This document shows, in pieces, positions 26,550 through 35,981 of a stretch of 64,000 nucleotides of DNA. The first letter of the stretch is position 1; each line of letters begins with the position of its first letter. Source of the stretch: Agromyces atrinae (lineage in GTDB: Bacteria > Actinomycetota > Actinomycetes > Actinomycetales > Microbacteriaceae); the NCBI RefSeq assembly GCF_013407835.1, contig NZ_JACCBI010000001.1:1550001-1614000 (forward strand), given 5' to 3'. Under the pieces are notes generated by a model. The model saw only the letters and a list, made by a program, of their open reading frames with translations, was not told the origin of the DNA and did not search any database. A program made the position numbers and the translations under genes.

Positions 26550-27668
26550 ATGGCCACCCGCACATCCGCCCCGGCGGTGAAGAAGTCCGGAGGGGCGCCA
26601 CGCGTCTCGCGGAAGCTCACGACCCGGCCCGCCGTCGACACGGAGCGGCTGCTCGACTACTACCGGCGCATGGTGCTCATCCGCCGCTTCGAGGAGCGCA
26701 CCGCCCGCTCGTACACGCAGGCCGAGATCGGCGGGTACTGCCACCTCAACCTCGGCGAGGAGGCGACGGTCGTCGGGCTCATGTCGGCGATGACGCCCCA
26801 CGACTACCTCTTCACGAACTACCGCGAACACGGCTACGCCCTCGAACGCGGCATCGCGCCCGGCCGCATCATGGCCGAGCTCTACGGCCGAAGCGACGGC
26901 GTCTCGAAGGGGTGGGGCGGCTCGATGCACCTCTTCGACATGGAGGCGCGACTTCTCGGCGGGTACGGCATCGTCGGCGGGCAGCTCCCGCTCGCGACGG
27001 GCGCGGCCCTCGCGATCGACTACCGCGGCGGCCAAGAAGCAGTCGTCTGCATCATGGGCGACGGCACGACGAACATCGGCGCCTTCCACGAATCGCTCAA
27101 CATCGCCGCGATCTGGGGGCTGCCCGTCGTCTTCGTCGTCGTCAACAACGGCCTCGGCATGGGCACGACCGTCGAACGGTCGTCGGGCGAACCCGAGATC
27201 TACCGACGCGCCGCGTCGTACCGGATGCCGTCGGCACGCGTCGACGGCACCGACCCCGTCGCCGTCGAGGCCGCTGCTCGCACCGCTCTCGAGAGCGCTC
27301 GCGCGGGAGTGCCCTACCTCCTCGAGACCGTGAGCGAACGGCTCAAGGGCCACTCGGTCGTCGACCCCGCGAAGTACCGCGGCGCCGAGGTCACCGCATC
27401 CCTCGCCGAGTCCGACCCCCTCGCGGCGCTCCTCCGCCGCCTGCACGAGGCCGACGCTCTGACCGACGACGACGCCGCAGCGATCGACGCCGAGGCGCTC
27501 CGCATCGTCGCCGACGCCGTCGCGTTCGCCGAGGCGAGCCCGCACCCCGGTGTCGAGACGCTCTTCGACTACACCTACGCGACGCCCGTTCCGAACGACT
27601 CCCGCCGCTTGCCGGGCGAGCCGCTCTTCGAACCCGCCCCCTTCCCCGGAACTGGAGCCCGAGCATGA
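26550..27668 (+). CDS. pdhA: 2-oxoacid dehydrogenase E1 alpha subunit
   Basis: A 372-residue thiamine-diphosphate enzyme subunit of the heterotetrameric E1 (pyruvate, acetoin or branched-chain type). The ThDP motif is GDGTTNIGAFHESLNIA...NN, and the phosphorylation-loop-like GHSVVDPAKYR follows. SDGVSKGWGGSMHLFD is typical of the PDH/AcoA group. The strong site AAGGAGG precedes ATG 26550. The gene overlaps pdhB by 4 bp (ATGA). Substrate preference cannot be read from the sequence; pyruvate is the default. Confidence 0.9.
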   Translation: MATRTSAPAVKKSGGAPRVSRKLTTRPAVDTERLLDYYRRMVLIRRFEERTARSYTQAEIGGYCHLNLGEEATVVGLMSAMTPHDYLFTNYREHGYALERGIAPGRIMAELYGRSDGVSKGWGGSMHLFDMEARLLGGYGIVGGQLPLATGAALAIDYRGGQEAVVCIMGDGTTNIGAFHESLNIAAIWGLPVVFVVVNNGLGMGTTVERSSGEPEIYRRAASYRMPSARVDGTDPVAVEAAARTALESARAGVPYLLETVSERLKGHSVVDPAKYRGAEVTASLAESDPLAALLRRLHEADALTDDDAAAIDAEALRIVADAVAFAEASPHPGVETLFDYTYATPVPNDSRRLPGEPLFEPAPFPGTGARA

Positions 27669-28660
27669 CCATCAAGACCTACCGCCAGGCGCTTCACGAC
27701 ACGCTCCGTTCCGAGATGCTGCGCGACGAGAACGTGCTGCTCCTCGGCGAGGAGATCGGCGTCTTCGAGGGCTCCTACAAGATCACGGCGGGGCTTCTCG
27801 AGGAGTTCGGCGAGAAGCGCGTGCGCGACACCCCGATCGCCGAGGAAGGGTTCACGGGCGCCGCGATCGGCGCCGCGATGCTCGGCCTCCGCCCCGTCGT
27901 CGAGATCATGACGATCAACTTCTCGCTCCTCGCGCTCGACCAGATCGTCAACCACGCGGCGAAGATCTACGGCATGTTCGGCGGCCAGGCGCGCGTTCCC
28001 CTCGTCATCCGCACCCCCGGCGGAGGCGGCCAGCAGCTCGGTGCGACGCACTCGCAGAACATCGAGCTCTACTACGCGTTCGTGCCCGGCATGAAGGTCG
28101 TCGCCCCCTCGAGCCCGGCCGACGCGAAGGCCCTCCTGCTGGCCGCGATCCGCGACGACGACCCCGTGCTCTTCCTCGAGAACCTCGCGCTCTACAACAC
28201 GAAGGGAGAGGTGCCCGACGACGACGTGCCCGCCGAGATCGGTCGCGCCGCCGTCACCCGCACGGGCTCCGACATCACGGTCGTCGCCTACTCGCGCATG
28301 GCCGCCGTCGCCCTCCAGGTCGCCGAACAGCTCGCCGAGTCGGACGGGATCGACGTCGAGGTCGTCGACCTCAGAAGCCTGCGCCCCCTCGACCGCGAGA
28401 CGATCATCGCCTCCGTGCTGAAGACGCACTCGGCCGTCGTGCTCGAAGACGACTGGCTCACGTACGGCATCGGCGCCGAGATCGCGGCGACGATCTCGGA
28501 CGGCGCCTTCGACCACCTCGACGCCCCCGTGCGGCGCGTCGCGATGGCCGAAGTGCCCATGCCGTACTCGAAGCCGCTCGAGACCGCGGCCCTCCCCTCC
28601 GCCGCCGATGCGGCCGAGGCCATCCGTCAGACCCTCGCGGCCGTCGGCCGTCGCGCGTAG
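27665..28660 (+). CDS. pdhB: 2-oxoacid dehydrogenase E1 beta subunit
   Basis: A 331-residue partner of E1 alpha with the transketolase pyrimidine-binding domain (LLGEEIGVFEGSYKITAGLLEEFG; RVRDTPIAEEGFTGAAIGAAM) and the C-terminal transketolase domain (DVEVVDLRSLRPLDRETI; PYSKPLE). These are textbook PdhB/AcoB motifs. Translation is coupled to pdhA and it precedes the E2 gene by 12 bp. Confidence 0.93.
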   Translation: MTIKTYRQALHDTLRSEMLRDENVLLLGEEIGVFEGSYKITAGLLEEFGEKRVRDTPIAEEGFTGAAIGAAMLGLRPVVEIMTINFSLLALDQIVNHAAKIYGMFGGQARVPLVIRTPGGGGQQLGATHSQNIELYYAFVPGMKVVAPSSPADAKALLLAAIRDDDPVLFLENLALYNTKGEVPDDDVPAEIGRAAVTRTGSDITVVAYSRMAAVALQVAEQLAESDGIDVEVVDLRSLRPLDRETIIASVLKTHSAVVLEDDWLTYGIGAEIAATISDGAFDHLDAPVRRVAMAEVPMPYSKPLETAALPSAADAAEAIRQTLAAVGRRA

Positions 28661-28672
28661 AAAGCCGCCATC

Positions 28673-29932
28673 ATGATCGACATCCTCATGCCCCGCCTCT
28701 CCGACACGATGGAGGAGGGCGCGATCGCCACGTGGCACAAGAAGCCCGGCGACACCGTGAGCATCGGCGAGATCCTCGTCGAGATCGAGACCGACAAGGC
28801 CACGATGGACTACGAGGCGTACGACGCCGGCGTGCTCCGCGACATCCTCGTGCCCGAGGGTCAGCTCGCGACGATCGGCACCGTCATCGCGCGCCTCGAC
28901 GACGGGTCGCCCGACGCGCCCGCCGCGCCTTCCGCCCCGGCGAAGGATGACGCGAGCGAGGTCACTCCCGAGCCCGCCCCCGTTCCCGCCCCCGAGCTCA
29001 CGCCCGCGCTCGCGAACCGCAGTGCGAGCGAGCGCCACTACGCCTCGCCCCTCGTGCGCCGCCTCGCCCGCGAGAACGGCATCGACCTGTCGGCGATCAC
29101 CGGATCGGGCCCCGGCGGTCGCATCGTGCGCGCCGACATCGAGCACATCATCGATGCGGCTCCCGTCGTGACGCCCGCACCGGCATCCGTTGCCGCACCG
29201 CCGGTCGAGCCCGCCGCCGACACCGATGGACGCCGCTCGACGGCCGTGCCGTTCGACGGCGCGCGGCGCGTGATCTCACGACGTCTCAGCGAATCGAAGA
29301 GCACCGTGCCGCACTTCACCGTCACGGCCGCGGCCGATGCCGACGCGCTCCTCGAACTGCGGAAGACCCTCAACGCGAGCCTTGAGAGCGCGGGGCGGGC
29401 GAAGGTGAGCGTCAACGACCTCATCGTGCGCGCCGTCGCGATCGCGCTGCGCGCCCACCCCGGCGTGAACGCGTCGTACTCGCCCGACGCGAACGGTCAG
29501 ACGCTGCTGCACGGCCGCGTGAACATCGGCATCGCCGTCTCCTCACCGGCCGGTCTCGTCGTGCCCGTCGTGCAGGACGCCGACGAGAAGACCGCCTCGC
29601 AGGTCGCCATCGAGTCGAAGCGACTCGTCGGCCTCGCGCAGGAGAAGAAGCTCGGCCCGGGCGACATGTCGAACGGAACCTTCACCGTGAGCAACCTCGG
29701 CATGTTCGGCGTGGAGCAGTTCACGGCGATCATCAACCCGCCCGAGGCGGCGATCCTCGCCGTCGGTGCCGCCCGGGCCGAGCCGACGGTCGTCGCGGGC
29801 GAGATCGTCGTGCGGCATCGGCTGCGCTACACGATCTCGGCCGACCACCGCATCATCGACGGAGCCCTCGCGGCGCAGTTCCTCGCCACGCTGACGTCGC
29901 TCATCGAGAACCCGCTCACGATCATCGCGTGA
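28673..29932 (+). CDS. pdhC: 2-oxoacid dehydrogenase E2 acyltransferase
   Basis: A 419-residue dihydrolipoamide acyltransferase. It has one lipoyl domain (residues 1-75, lipoylated Lys42 in ETDKATMDYEA), an Ala/Pro linker, a peripheral-subunit-binding domain (YASPLVRRLARENGIDLSAITGSGPGGRIVRADI), a second linker and the catalytic domain ending in ISADHRIIDGALAAQFL with the His and Asp of the HRxxDG motif. No E3 gene follows, so the complex must use lipoamide dehydrogenase encoded elsewhere. Confidence 0.93.
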   Translation: MIDILMPRLSDTMEEGAIATWHKKPGDTVSIGEILVEIETDKATMDYEAYDAGVLRDILVPEGQLATIGTVIARLDDGSPDAPAAPSAPAKDDASEVTPEPAPVPAPELTPALANRSASERHYASPLVRRLARENGIDLSAITGSGPGGRIVRADIEHIIDAAPVVTPAPASVAAPPVEPAADTDGRRSTAVPFDGARRVISRRLSESKSTVPHFTVTAAADADALLELRKTLNASLESAGRAKVSVNDLIVRAVAIALRAHPGVNASYSPDANGQTLLHGRVNIGIAVSSPAGLVVPVVQDADEKTASQVAIESKRLVGLAQEKKLGPGDMSNGTFTVSNLGMFGVEQFTAIINPPEAAILAVGAARAEPTVVAGEIVVRHRLRYTISADHRIIDGALAAQFLATLTSLIENPLTIIA

Positions 29933-29971
29933 GCGGTCGGGGCGGGCGCGGTCGTCGCGCTCGCCCTGTTC

Positions 29972-31237
29972 TCAGCCTCCGAACGGTGTCGCGCAGGTCT
30001 CTTGAGCGGCGTTCGTGCCCGGCACCTCGAGCGTCGGGGGTGCGGCCACGACGGGCGGCTCCTCCGTCACCGGTGCCTCGGGGTCGACCGGTTCGGTGGG
30101 CTCTTCGGGTTCGGCGGGCGGCGCCGGCTCCTCGGTGGGGGTCACGACGACTCCCGATCCCACGGGGCCGGCGAGCGTGAACGGCTGGTCCGAGAGCACG
30201 AGCGCGAGCAGTTCCTCGGTCTTCGCCTCATCGGGGATGACCTTGCCCGGGTTGTCGGGGTCGCCGACGACGGGCAGCTGCACGAAGACGACCTTCTCGA
30301 GGTCGATGTCCTTGAGCGTCAGCGCCATCGACGCCATCGTCGTGAGGTTCGCGAGCGTCGTCGAGAGCGTCATGTGGTCGGCCGCGACGCGGGCGATGCG
30401 GTAGAGCGTGAGCGGGTCGGAGAAGGTGGCGTCCGACTTCACCGTGCGGAGCAACGACGACAGGTACGACTGCTGCACCGAGATGCGCGCGAGGTCGCTG
30501 CCGTCGCCGACGCCGTGGCGGGTGCGCAGGAACGCGAGAGCCGTCTCGCCCTCGACGATGCTCGTACCCGCGGGAAGGTCGAGGTCGGCGAGCGGGTCGT
30601 TGATGGGTTCGACGAGGCACACGGGCACGCCGCCGACCGCGTCGGTGAGCGCGATGACGCCGTTGAACGAGACCGTTCCGGCGTAGCCGATCTCGGCGCC
30701 GGTGAGGCTCTCGACGGTGTCGACGACGCAGCTGAGGCCGCCGCGCGAGTAGGCGACGTTGAGCGGCTGGGCCGACATCGCGCTGAACGACTCGCCCGTC
30801 GCGGGGTCGGTGCACTCGGGGTGCGGGATGACGAGGTCGCGCGGAAGACTCACGGCGACGGCCGTCGAGTGGTCGGCCGCGACGTGGAGCCAGATGTTGA
30901 CGTCGTTGAGGGTCGCGTCGCGGGCGCCGAACGCATCGCCCTGATCGGCGTCGTTGTCGGTTCCCACGATGAGCATGTCGAAGCCGCCCTCGAGGGCGCC
31001 GATGCTCGCGGGCGCGGGAGGGACGACACCGTCGCTCGTGATGTCGACGGCGTTCGACTGCACCGAGTTCCACGTGTCGAGGACGGCGTACCCGACGATG
31101 CCGACCGCGGCGACGAGCACCACCGAGAGCGAGATCGCGACGACCTTGAGAGCGTCGAGTGCACCGTTCTGTCGCGGCAACCGCCCGTGCCTCGTGGCTT
31201 CGTCGATTCCTCGTGAGCGCAGCCCCGGCACCGGCAT
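29972..31237 (-). CDS. LytR-CpsA-Psr (LCP) family cell-wall protein
   Basis: A 421-residue membrane-anchored enzyme that attaches polymers such as teichoic-acid-like glycans or capsule to peptidoglycan. After a short cytoplasmic tail there is one membrane helix (about residues 29-51). The extracellular LCP domain follows, with DMLIVGTDN, ARDATLNDVNIWLHV, SLPRDLVI, and the substrate-binding FLRTRHGVGDGSDLARISVQQ. The C-terminal 60 residues are Pro/Glu-rich, a wall-spanning or linker tail. ATG 31237 is adjacent to GGAAGGG, slightly too close for an ideal site. Confidence 0.88.
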   Translation of the reverse strand: MPVPGLRSRGIDEATRHGRLPRQNGALDALKVVAISLSVVLVAAVGIVGYAVLDTWNSVQSNAVDITSDGVVPPAPASIGALEGGFDMLIVGTDNDADQGDAFGARDATLNDVNIWLHVAADHSTAVAVSLPRDLVIPHPECTDPATGESFSAMSAQPLNVAYSRGGLSCVVDTVESLTGAEIGYAGTVSFNGVIALTDAVGGVPVCLVEPINDPLADLDLPAGTSIVEGETALAFLRTRHGVGDGSDLARISVQQSYLSSLLRTVKSDATFSDPLTLYRIARVAADHMTLSTTLANLTTMASMALTLKDIDLEKVVFVQLPVVGDPDNPGKVIPDEAKTEELLALVLSDQPFTLAGPVGSGVVVTPTEEPAPPAEPEEPTEPVDPEAPVTEEPPVVAAPPTLEVPGTNAAQETCATPFGG

Positions 31238-31323
31238 CCCTTCCGCATCACGGCACGATGCCGTCGCCCGTCCAGCCCATCACACTTGGCTGAGATTTCG
31301 CGAGCCCGCGTTCGGGCCGCAAC

Positions 31324-32496
31324 TCAGCGTTCGAGAATCGTTACCGAACGCGACGAGAGGCGCTCGACGAGGTCGGAGCGCACCGTCACTCCCGTGCCCG
31401 CACCCGCCGGAACGGCGAGCTGGCCGCGGTGCTCGCCCTCTCCGAGTTCGAACGGTGCGGTGAGGTCTTCGGCGAAGTAGCGGCGGGAGCCCGACGTGTC
31501 GCCCGGGAGCGTGAACCCGGGAAGGGCCGCGAGAGCGACGTTCGCCGCCCGGCCGATACCCGACTCGAGCATGCCGCCGCACCACACGGGCACATCGCGC
31601 TCGCGACACGCGTCGTGCACGGCGAGTGCCTCGAGGTATCCGCCCATGCGCCCTGCTTTGATGTTCACGACCGACGTCGCTCCGCGGTCGATCGCGTCGA
31701 GCGCCGTCGTCACGTCGAGGATCGACTCGTCGAGGCACACGGGCGTCGTACTCGCTGCGGCGAGCGCGACGTGCGACGCGATGTCCTCCTCGGCGAACGG
31801 CTGCTCGACGAGGAGCAGGCCGAACGCGTCGAGCTCGGCGAGGAGGGGGACGTCGGCGCGCGAGTACGCCGTATTCGCATCGACCTGCAGCAGCCCGCGC
31901 GGCCCGAGGAGCTCCCGCACCGCGGCGACGGGCAGCAGGTCCCACCCGGGCTTGATCTTGAGCTTGATGCGCCGGTACCCCTCGGCGACGTACCCCGCGA
32001 CCTCGTCGAGCAGGTCGTCGATCGACGGTGCGATGCCGACCGAGACGCCGCAGTCGACCCACGAGCGCTCGGCGCCGAAGAAGGTGCCCATCGACGTGCC
32101 GCTCGCCCGCAGCTCGGCGTCGAGCACCGCAGCCTCGAGCGCGGCCTTCGCCATGCGGTGGCCGGCGATGCCGGCGAGCGCGGGGGCGACGGATGACGCC
32201 AGCGGGGCGATCTCACGATTGCGCGCCGCGCGGGCCGTCGTCGGCCGAGTCGCGGGTTGCCGTGCCGCGAACAGCGCGGGCGCAAGATAGCGCTCGATGA
32301 CCGCAGCCGCGCCCTCGACGTACTCCGAGCTGTAGAACGGATCGCGACCGGCGACGCACTCGCCCCAGCCGTCGCCCGCGTCGGTGCGCACGTGCACGAG
32401 CAGCACGTCGCGCTCGGTCTCACGGCCGAACGACGTCTCGAAGGGTCGCACGAGGGGAAGCGCGACCCGGTGCAGCTCGATCGCCTCGAGACGCAT
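31324..32496 (-). CDS. N-acylamino acid racemase / o-succinylbenzoate synthase family
   Basis: A 390-residue enolase-superfamily enzyme (muconate lactonising subgroup). It has the first acid-base pair in KLKIKPGW, metal ligands in LLQVDANTAY, LLLVEQPF and CLDESI, and the second catalytic Lys in VVNIKAGRMGG. This group contains both MenC and N-succinylamino-acid racemase (NSAR). The coupled GNAT gene favours NSAR here, since menaquinone genes are absent nearby. The start may be ATG 32496 or GTG 32499; both overlap the upstream stop. Confidence 0.8.
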   Translation of the reverse strand: MRLEAIELHRVALPLVRPFETSFGRETERDVLLVHVRTDAGDGWGECVAGRDPFYSSEYVEGAAAVIERYLAPALFAARQPATRPTTARAARNREIAPLASSVAPALAGIAGHRMAKAALEAAVLDAELRASGTSMGTFFGAERSWVDCGVSVGIAPSIDDLLDEVAGYVAEGYRRIKLKIKPGWDLLPVAAVRELLGPRGLLQVDANTAYSRADVPLLAELDAFGLLLVEQPFAEEDIASHVALAAASTTPVCLDESILDVTTALDAIDRGATSVVNIKAGRMGGYLEALAVHDACRERDVPVWCGGMLESGIGRAANVALAALPGFTLPGDTSGSRRYFAEDLTAPFELGEGEHRGQLAVPAGAGTGVTVRSDLVERLSSRSVTILER

Positions 32497-33275
32497 CACG
32501 GCTCGCGATCGACGTCGTCGCGTGTGAACACGTACCGGCCCGACGCGTCGAACTCGGGGCGGAGTCCCGCGGCGCTCGTGCGTTCGAATACCGTGCGTGA
32601 TGCGTCGCGGAGGCGCGTGGCCTCGCTCGCGTCATCCGCCCGCAGGGTCTCGAAGTCGGGGGCGAGCTCGAACGCTTCATCCGCCGCCCACTCGGGCAGC
32701 GCGTGCCGCGCGAGGGAGCGGGCCGTGCGCGGCGAGGCGAGCCGCCAGCGCACCTCGAAGCGATCGGTGCGGTCGCCGCCCGAGATCGCGTCGTCGAGCC
32801 GCCCGTAGAAGTCGGGCAGGAACCCGACGACGTCGGCGCCGAGCTTCACGAGGTTGAAGTGCGCGTTGCGGCGGATGAGCGGATCGAACGTCCAGCGCAT
32901 CTCGGTGACGCCCTGCTCGAGGCAGAGCGCGCGCTGCAGGAGTTTGAGCGCGTAGCCGACTCCCCCGCTGCGCCGCCACGGCACGACCGCGTTCATGTGC
33001 GAGTGCAGGTGCACGCCCTCGTCCCAGCCGAGGAAGCCGAGGGTCGCGCCCACCGGGCCCGACTCGTCGAGCGCGATGAGCACCGTGTTGCCCGCGTAGT
33101 CCATCGCCTGCAGCATCGAACGGTCGGGGCTCCGGCCCGGACCCCACGTACGTTCGAAGAGCGCGACGACCGCGGGGAAGTCGGCCTCCGCGGCAGGGCG
33201 GATACGGATGCCCGCCGCCGACGCCGCCTCGTCGGCGAGACGGAACGCGTCGTCGACGGCTCGCTCGTCGCTCAC
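32496..33275 (-). CDS. GNAT acyltransferase, COG3375-like
   Basis: A 259-residue GNAT protein. The acyl-CoA region HLHSHMNAVVPWRRSGGVGYALKLLQRALCLEQGV is followed by MRWTFDPLIRRNAHFNLVKLGADVVGFLPDFYG, a stretch I associate with the COG3375 group that includes succinyl-CoA:D-amino-acid N-succinyltransferase of Geobacillus. The start is GTG 33275, overlapping the upstream stop (GTGA). Together with the racemase downstream, it fits a pathway that N-acylates and racemises amino acids. Substrate inferred, not shown. Confidence 0.75.
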   Translation of the reverse strand: MSDERAVDDAFRLADEAASAAGIRIRPAAEADFPAVVALFERTWGPGRSPDRSMLQAMDYAGNTVLIALDESGPVGATLGFLGWDEGVHLHSHMNAVVPWRRSGGVGYALKLLQRALCLEQGVTEMRWTFDPLIRRNAHFNLVKLGADVVGFLPDFYGRLDDAISGGDRTDRFEVRWRLASPRTARSLARHALPEWAADEAFELAPDFETLRADDASEATRLRDASRTVFERTSAAGLRPEFDASGRYVFTRDDVDREP

Positions 33276-34549
33276 GACGCCAGTCGGTCTTCGAGTCCCC
33301 ACGCCTGCCCGTAGCCGCCCTCGGCCTCGGGGGCGCGCATGAGTTCGAGGAACGGTTCGGCGTCGAACGCCTCGGGCCCGAGCACGCCGCGGCCCGACCA
33401 CGTGCCGCGGGCGAGCAGTTCGAGCGCGATGACGGGGTTCAGCGCCGTCTGCCACACGACGCACTGGCTCTCGTACTCGCGCATCGTCCACTCGTTATCG
33501 CTCACGTGGTAGAGGTACACCTCGCGCGGCTGCCCGTCGGTGCCCGTGCCGGTCACCCAGAGTCCGGCGCACGTCTTGCCCGTCATCCGCGGGCCGATCG
33601 TCGCCGGGTCGGGAAGGCCCGCCGCGACGACATCGCGCGGGGCGACCTCGACGGGGCCGTTCGCGCTGCGCACCCGCACGGGCGTCGTCGAGTCGAGGCC
33701 GAGCAGGTGCAGCACGCGGAGAACGTTGATGAACTCCTCGCCGAGGCCGTACTTGAAGGTCACGCGCTTCGCATCGACCCAGCGCGGCATGAGCAGCACC
33801 TCTTCGTGCTCGACATTGACGCACTCGACGGGGCCGATGCCCTCGGGGAAGTGGAACACCTCGGGCTCGGAGAACGGCGGCGTCGTGAACCAACCCGCGT
33901 CCTTCTCCCAGATCACGGGAGGGTTCAGGCACTCCTCGATCGTCGTCCAGATCGAGAACGACGGCGCGAAGATCTCGTTGCCCGCGTCATCCGTCACGAC
34001 GAGGTTCGCACCGTCGCGCGTGCCGAGCTCGTCGATCTCGCTGAAGAGGTGGTCGGCGGCGTAGCGCGCGAAGACGTCGGAAAGCCCAGGCTCGACGCCC
34101 ATGCCCACGAGCGCGAGGCGCCCCGCGGTCTCCCAGTCGCCGGCCTGCGCGAACTGGTCGTCGCCGAGCTTCACGCCCGTCTCGCTGTACGGGTCGGTCG
34201 CGTGCGGCTCCGACAGGCTCATCGCCATGTCGAGGTAGTCGGCCCCCGCGGCGAGCGCTCCCGCGAAGATCGACGGCACGAACTTCGGCTCGACGGCGTT
34301 CATGACGTGCGTCGCGCGGTGCTCACGGGCGACACGCGCGACGACCTCGGGATCGCTCGCATCGATCTGCGCCGTGTCGAACCTGGCCGCGACGTCGGGC
34401 CCGTGCTTCTCGGTGATCCAGTCGACGGTGCGATGCGCTCGCGCCTCGTCGTAGTCGCTCACGATGATCTGTTCGTAGAAGTCGCGGCGGGCGGCGATCT
34501 TCGCGATCGCGTCACCGACTCCGCCCGCACCGACGAGGAGGATTCTCAT
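33272..34549 (-). CDS. Saccharopine dehydrogenase-like oxidoreductase
   Basis: A 425-residue NAD(P)-binding protein of the Lys9/COG1748 group. The Rossmann motif GAGGVGDAIAKIA is at residues 7-20, followed by IIVSDYDEARAHRTVD and AVEPKFVPSIFAGALAAGADYLDMAMS. Such proteins catalyse formation or cleavage of secondary amines between amino acids and keto acids. First gene of the coupled operon with GNAT and racemase; it may act on the L-amino acid product or on a different branch. Exact substrate unknown. Confidence 0.85.
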   Translation of the reverse strand: MRILLVGAGGVGDAIAKIAARRDFYEQIIVSDYDEARAHRTVDWITEKHGPDVAARFDTAQIDASDPEVVARVAREHRATHVMNAVEPKFVPSIFAGALAAGADYLDMAMSLSEPHATDPYSETGVKLGDDQFAQAGDWETAGRLALVGMGVEPGLSDVFARYAADHLFSEIDELGTRDGANLVVTDDAGNEIFAPSFSIWTTIEECLNPPVIWEKDAGWFTTPPFSEPEVFHFPEGIGPVECVNVEHEEVLLMPRWVDAKRVTFKYGLGEEFINVLRVLHLLGLDSTTPVRVRSANGPVEVAPRDVVAAGLPDPATIGPRMTGKTCAGLWVTGTGTDGQPREVYLYHVSDNEWTMREYESQCVVWQTALNPVIALELLARGTWSGRGVLGPEAFDAEPFLELMRAPEAEGGYGQAWGLEDRLAS

Positions 34550-34660
34550 GACCTGACGCTACCGCGCGCCGCCGCCCAACTCCAGGGTTGCCCCGCACCC
34601 GTCATCCGTCTGCTCCTCCGGGTTCCTGCCCCTCCCTCGTCCCCCTCCTCCCGCATGCTC

Positions 34661-34748
34661 CGATCACGGATGCTGCGGATTCTCGTCGGGCCCGGCATGT
34701 CGGGCCCGACACGCCGACCGGGGCTTCGATCTGCAGCATCCGTGATCG
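34661..34748. repeat. PR2 palindromic repeat, copy 1
   Basis: Perfect 16-bp outer arms CGATCACGGATGCTGC and GCAGCATCCGTGATCG enclose 56 bp. An inner TCGGGCCCG/CGGGCCCGA pair makes a nested stem. It is in the intergenic space between two minus-strand genes and is the best of three copies. Confidence 0.85.
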
Positions 34749-34761
34749 GCCGCAGCAGTCG

Positions 34762-35724
34762 TCAGCCGGCCGGCGGGAGATGACGGATGTCTCGGAGAAG
34801 CCGGGCGTCCGCCACGGCACGGAGGATCGCGCTCTCCACGATCGGCCAGTCGGCGAGCACGTGCCGCGCGGTGACGCGGATGACGGGAAGACCGAACGCG
34901 AGCGAGCGGAGCGTACGGTCGTGGTCAGCGGCGAACGCATCGGCGCTCGCGTGATGTGCGAAGCCGTCGACCTCGTACGCGAGACACCCCTCGATGATTC
35001 CGTCGAACCGACCGCCGACGGGATGACGGAACTGCGGCCGCACCGAGAGGCCGAGCGCGGCGACACGGCGGAGGAAGATCGACTCGACACCCGACTCGGG
35101 GATGCCGATGAACGGATCGGTGGCGACGAGTCGCGCGACCGACGGCACCCGTCGAGCGACGGCGATGGCCTCGTCCCTCGCCATCACGCCCTCACGAATG
35201 ATCGAGTCGAGAACAGCGAGAGCGTGTTCCGACGTCTGGCAGCGGAGCGCTTGGGCGAGTGCGATCGGTGCGGGCACGGCCCACGTCGGGTGCCCGAGCG
35301 GAATGCCACCCTCATGGCGATGCACCGTCGGCATCTCACCCGTCGAGAGCCGCACGCTCCGGTTGCGTCGAACATCCGCGCTGGCCCGCGGACCCCACAC
35401 CGGCACCCGCACGCCGCCCGGCGCCGACGTCATCAGACGAGGATGCGCGGCCCTACTCACCGAGACATGGAGATCGCGGCCGATGCCCGACCACACCCCG
35501 TCACGGGCGAGTGCCGAGACGCAGCCGAGTGCGCCGCCTGCGAGGACAGCCTTCCACTGATCGACGTCAGCGCGCGGACTCGCGTACCAGCCCACACGGA
35601 TGCGGATGAGCTCTCCGCGCTCGATCGCCGCGAGGATGGCGCGCCTACGCACACCTGCGTGCTGGAGCTGCCGCACATGCACCACTTCACCGGCTCGGCT
35701 GACGATCGAGGTGAGGTGCGACAT
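34762..35724 (-). CDS. DUF559-type endonuclease-fold protein, second copy
   Basis: A 320-residue protein with a winged-helix N-terminus (VVHVRQLQHAGVRRRAILAAIERGELIRIRVGWYASPRA, the AbiEi-antitoxin-like pattern) and a C-terminal Vsr/DUF559 fold (GGRFDGIIEGCLAYEVDGFAHH, then FAADHDRTLRSLAFGLPVIRVTARHV). It shares domain order with 7893-8792 but is clearly divergent. Start ATG 35724 (MSHLTSIVSRAGE) selected because the frame upstream lacks family features. PR2 repeats lie on both sides. Confidence 0.75.
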   Translation of the reverse strand: MSHLTSIVSRAGEVVHVRQLQHAGVRRRAILAAIERGELIRIRVGWYASPRADVDQWKAVLAGGALGCVSALARDGVWSGIGRDLHVSVSRAAHPRLMTSAPGGVRVPVWGPRASADVRRNRSVRLSTGEMPTVHRHEGGIPLGHPTWAVPAPIALAQALRCQTSEHALAVLDSIIREGVMARDEAIAVARRVPSVARLVATDPFIGIPESGVESIFLRRVAALGLSVRPQFRHPVGGRFDGIIEGCLAYEVDGFAHHASADAFAADHDRTLRSLAFGLPVIRVTARHVLADWPIVESAILRAVADARLLRDIRHLPPAG

Positions 35725-35825
35725 CCGTCGACTCTTGCCGACGACCCGCCGAGCATCCCTGACCGGCGGCCGCTCTGTGGCATCCGGTGGTCTCCTGCTC
35801 TGCTCGGGAGGAGGAGACGCGCGGT

Positions 35826-35905
35826 CACGGATGCTGCAGAACGGTGCCCCGTCCGGCGTGTCGAGCTCGACACACCGGGAGGCCCGGCAATCCGCAGCAT
35901 CCGTG
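35826..35905. repeat. PR2 palindromic repeat, copy 2
   Basis: Arms CACGGATGCTGC and GCAGCATCCGTG (12 bp perfect) enclose 56 bp with inner partial pairing (TGTCGAGCTCGACA is itself a perfect palindrome). It lies between the DUF559 gene start and the alditol oxidase stop. Confidence 0.85.
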
Positions 35906-35981
35906 TACAGGGGCGGGCGGAGTGGGGGTCGAGTCGGGGACGGGAAGAAGGGTGGGAAGAAGGGGTGGGTAACGGGCGGGG

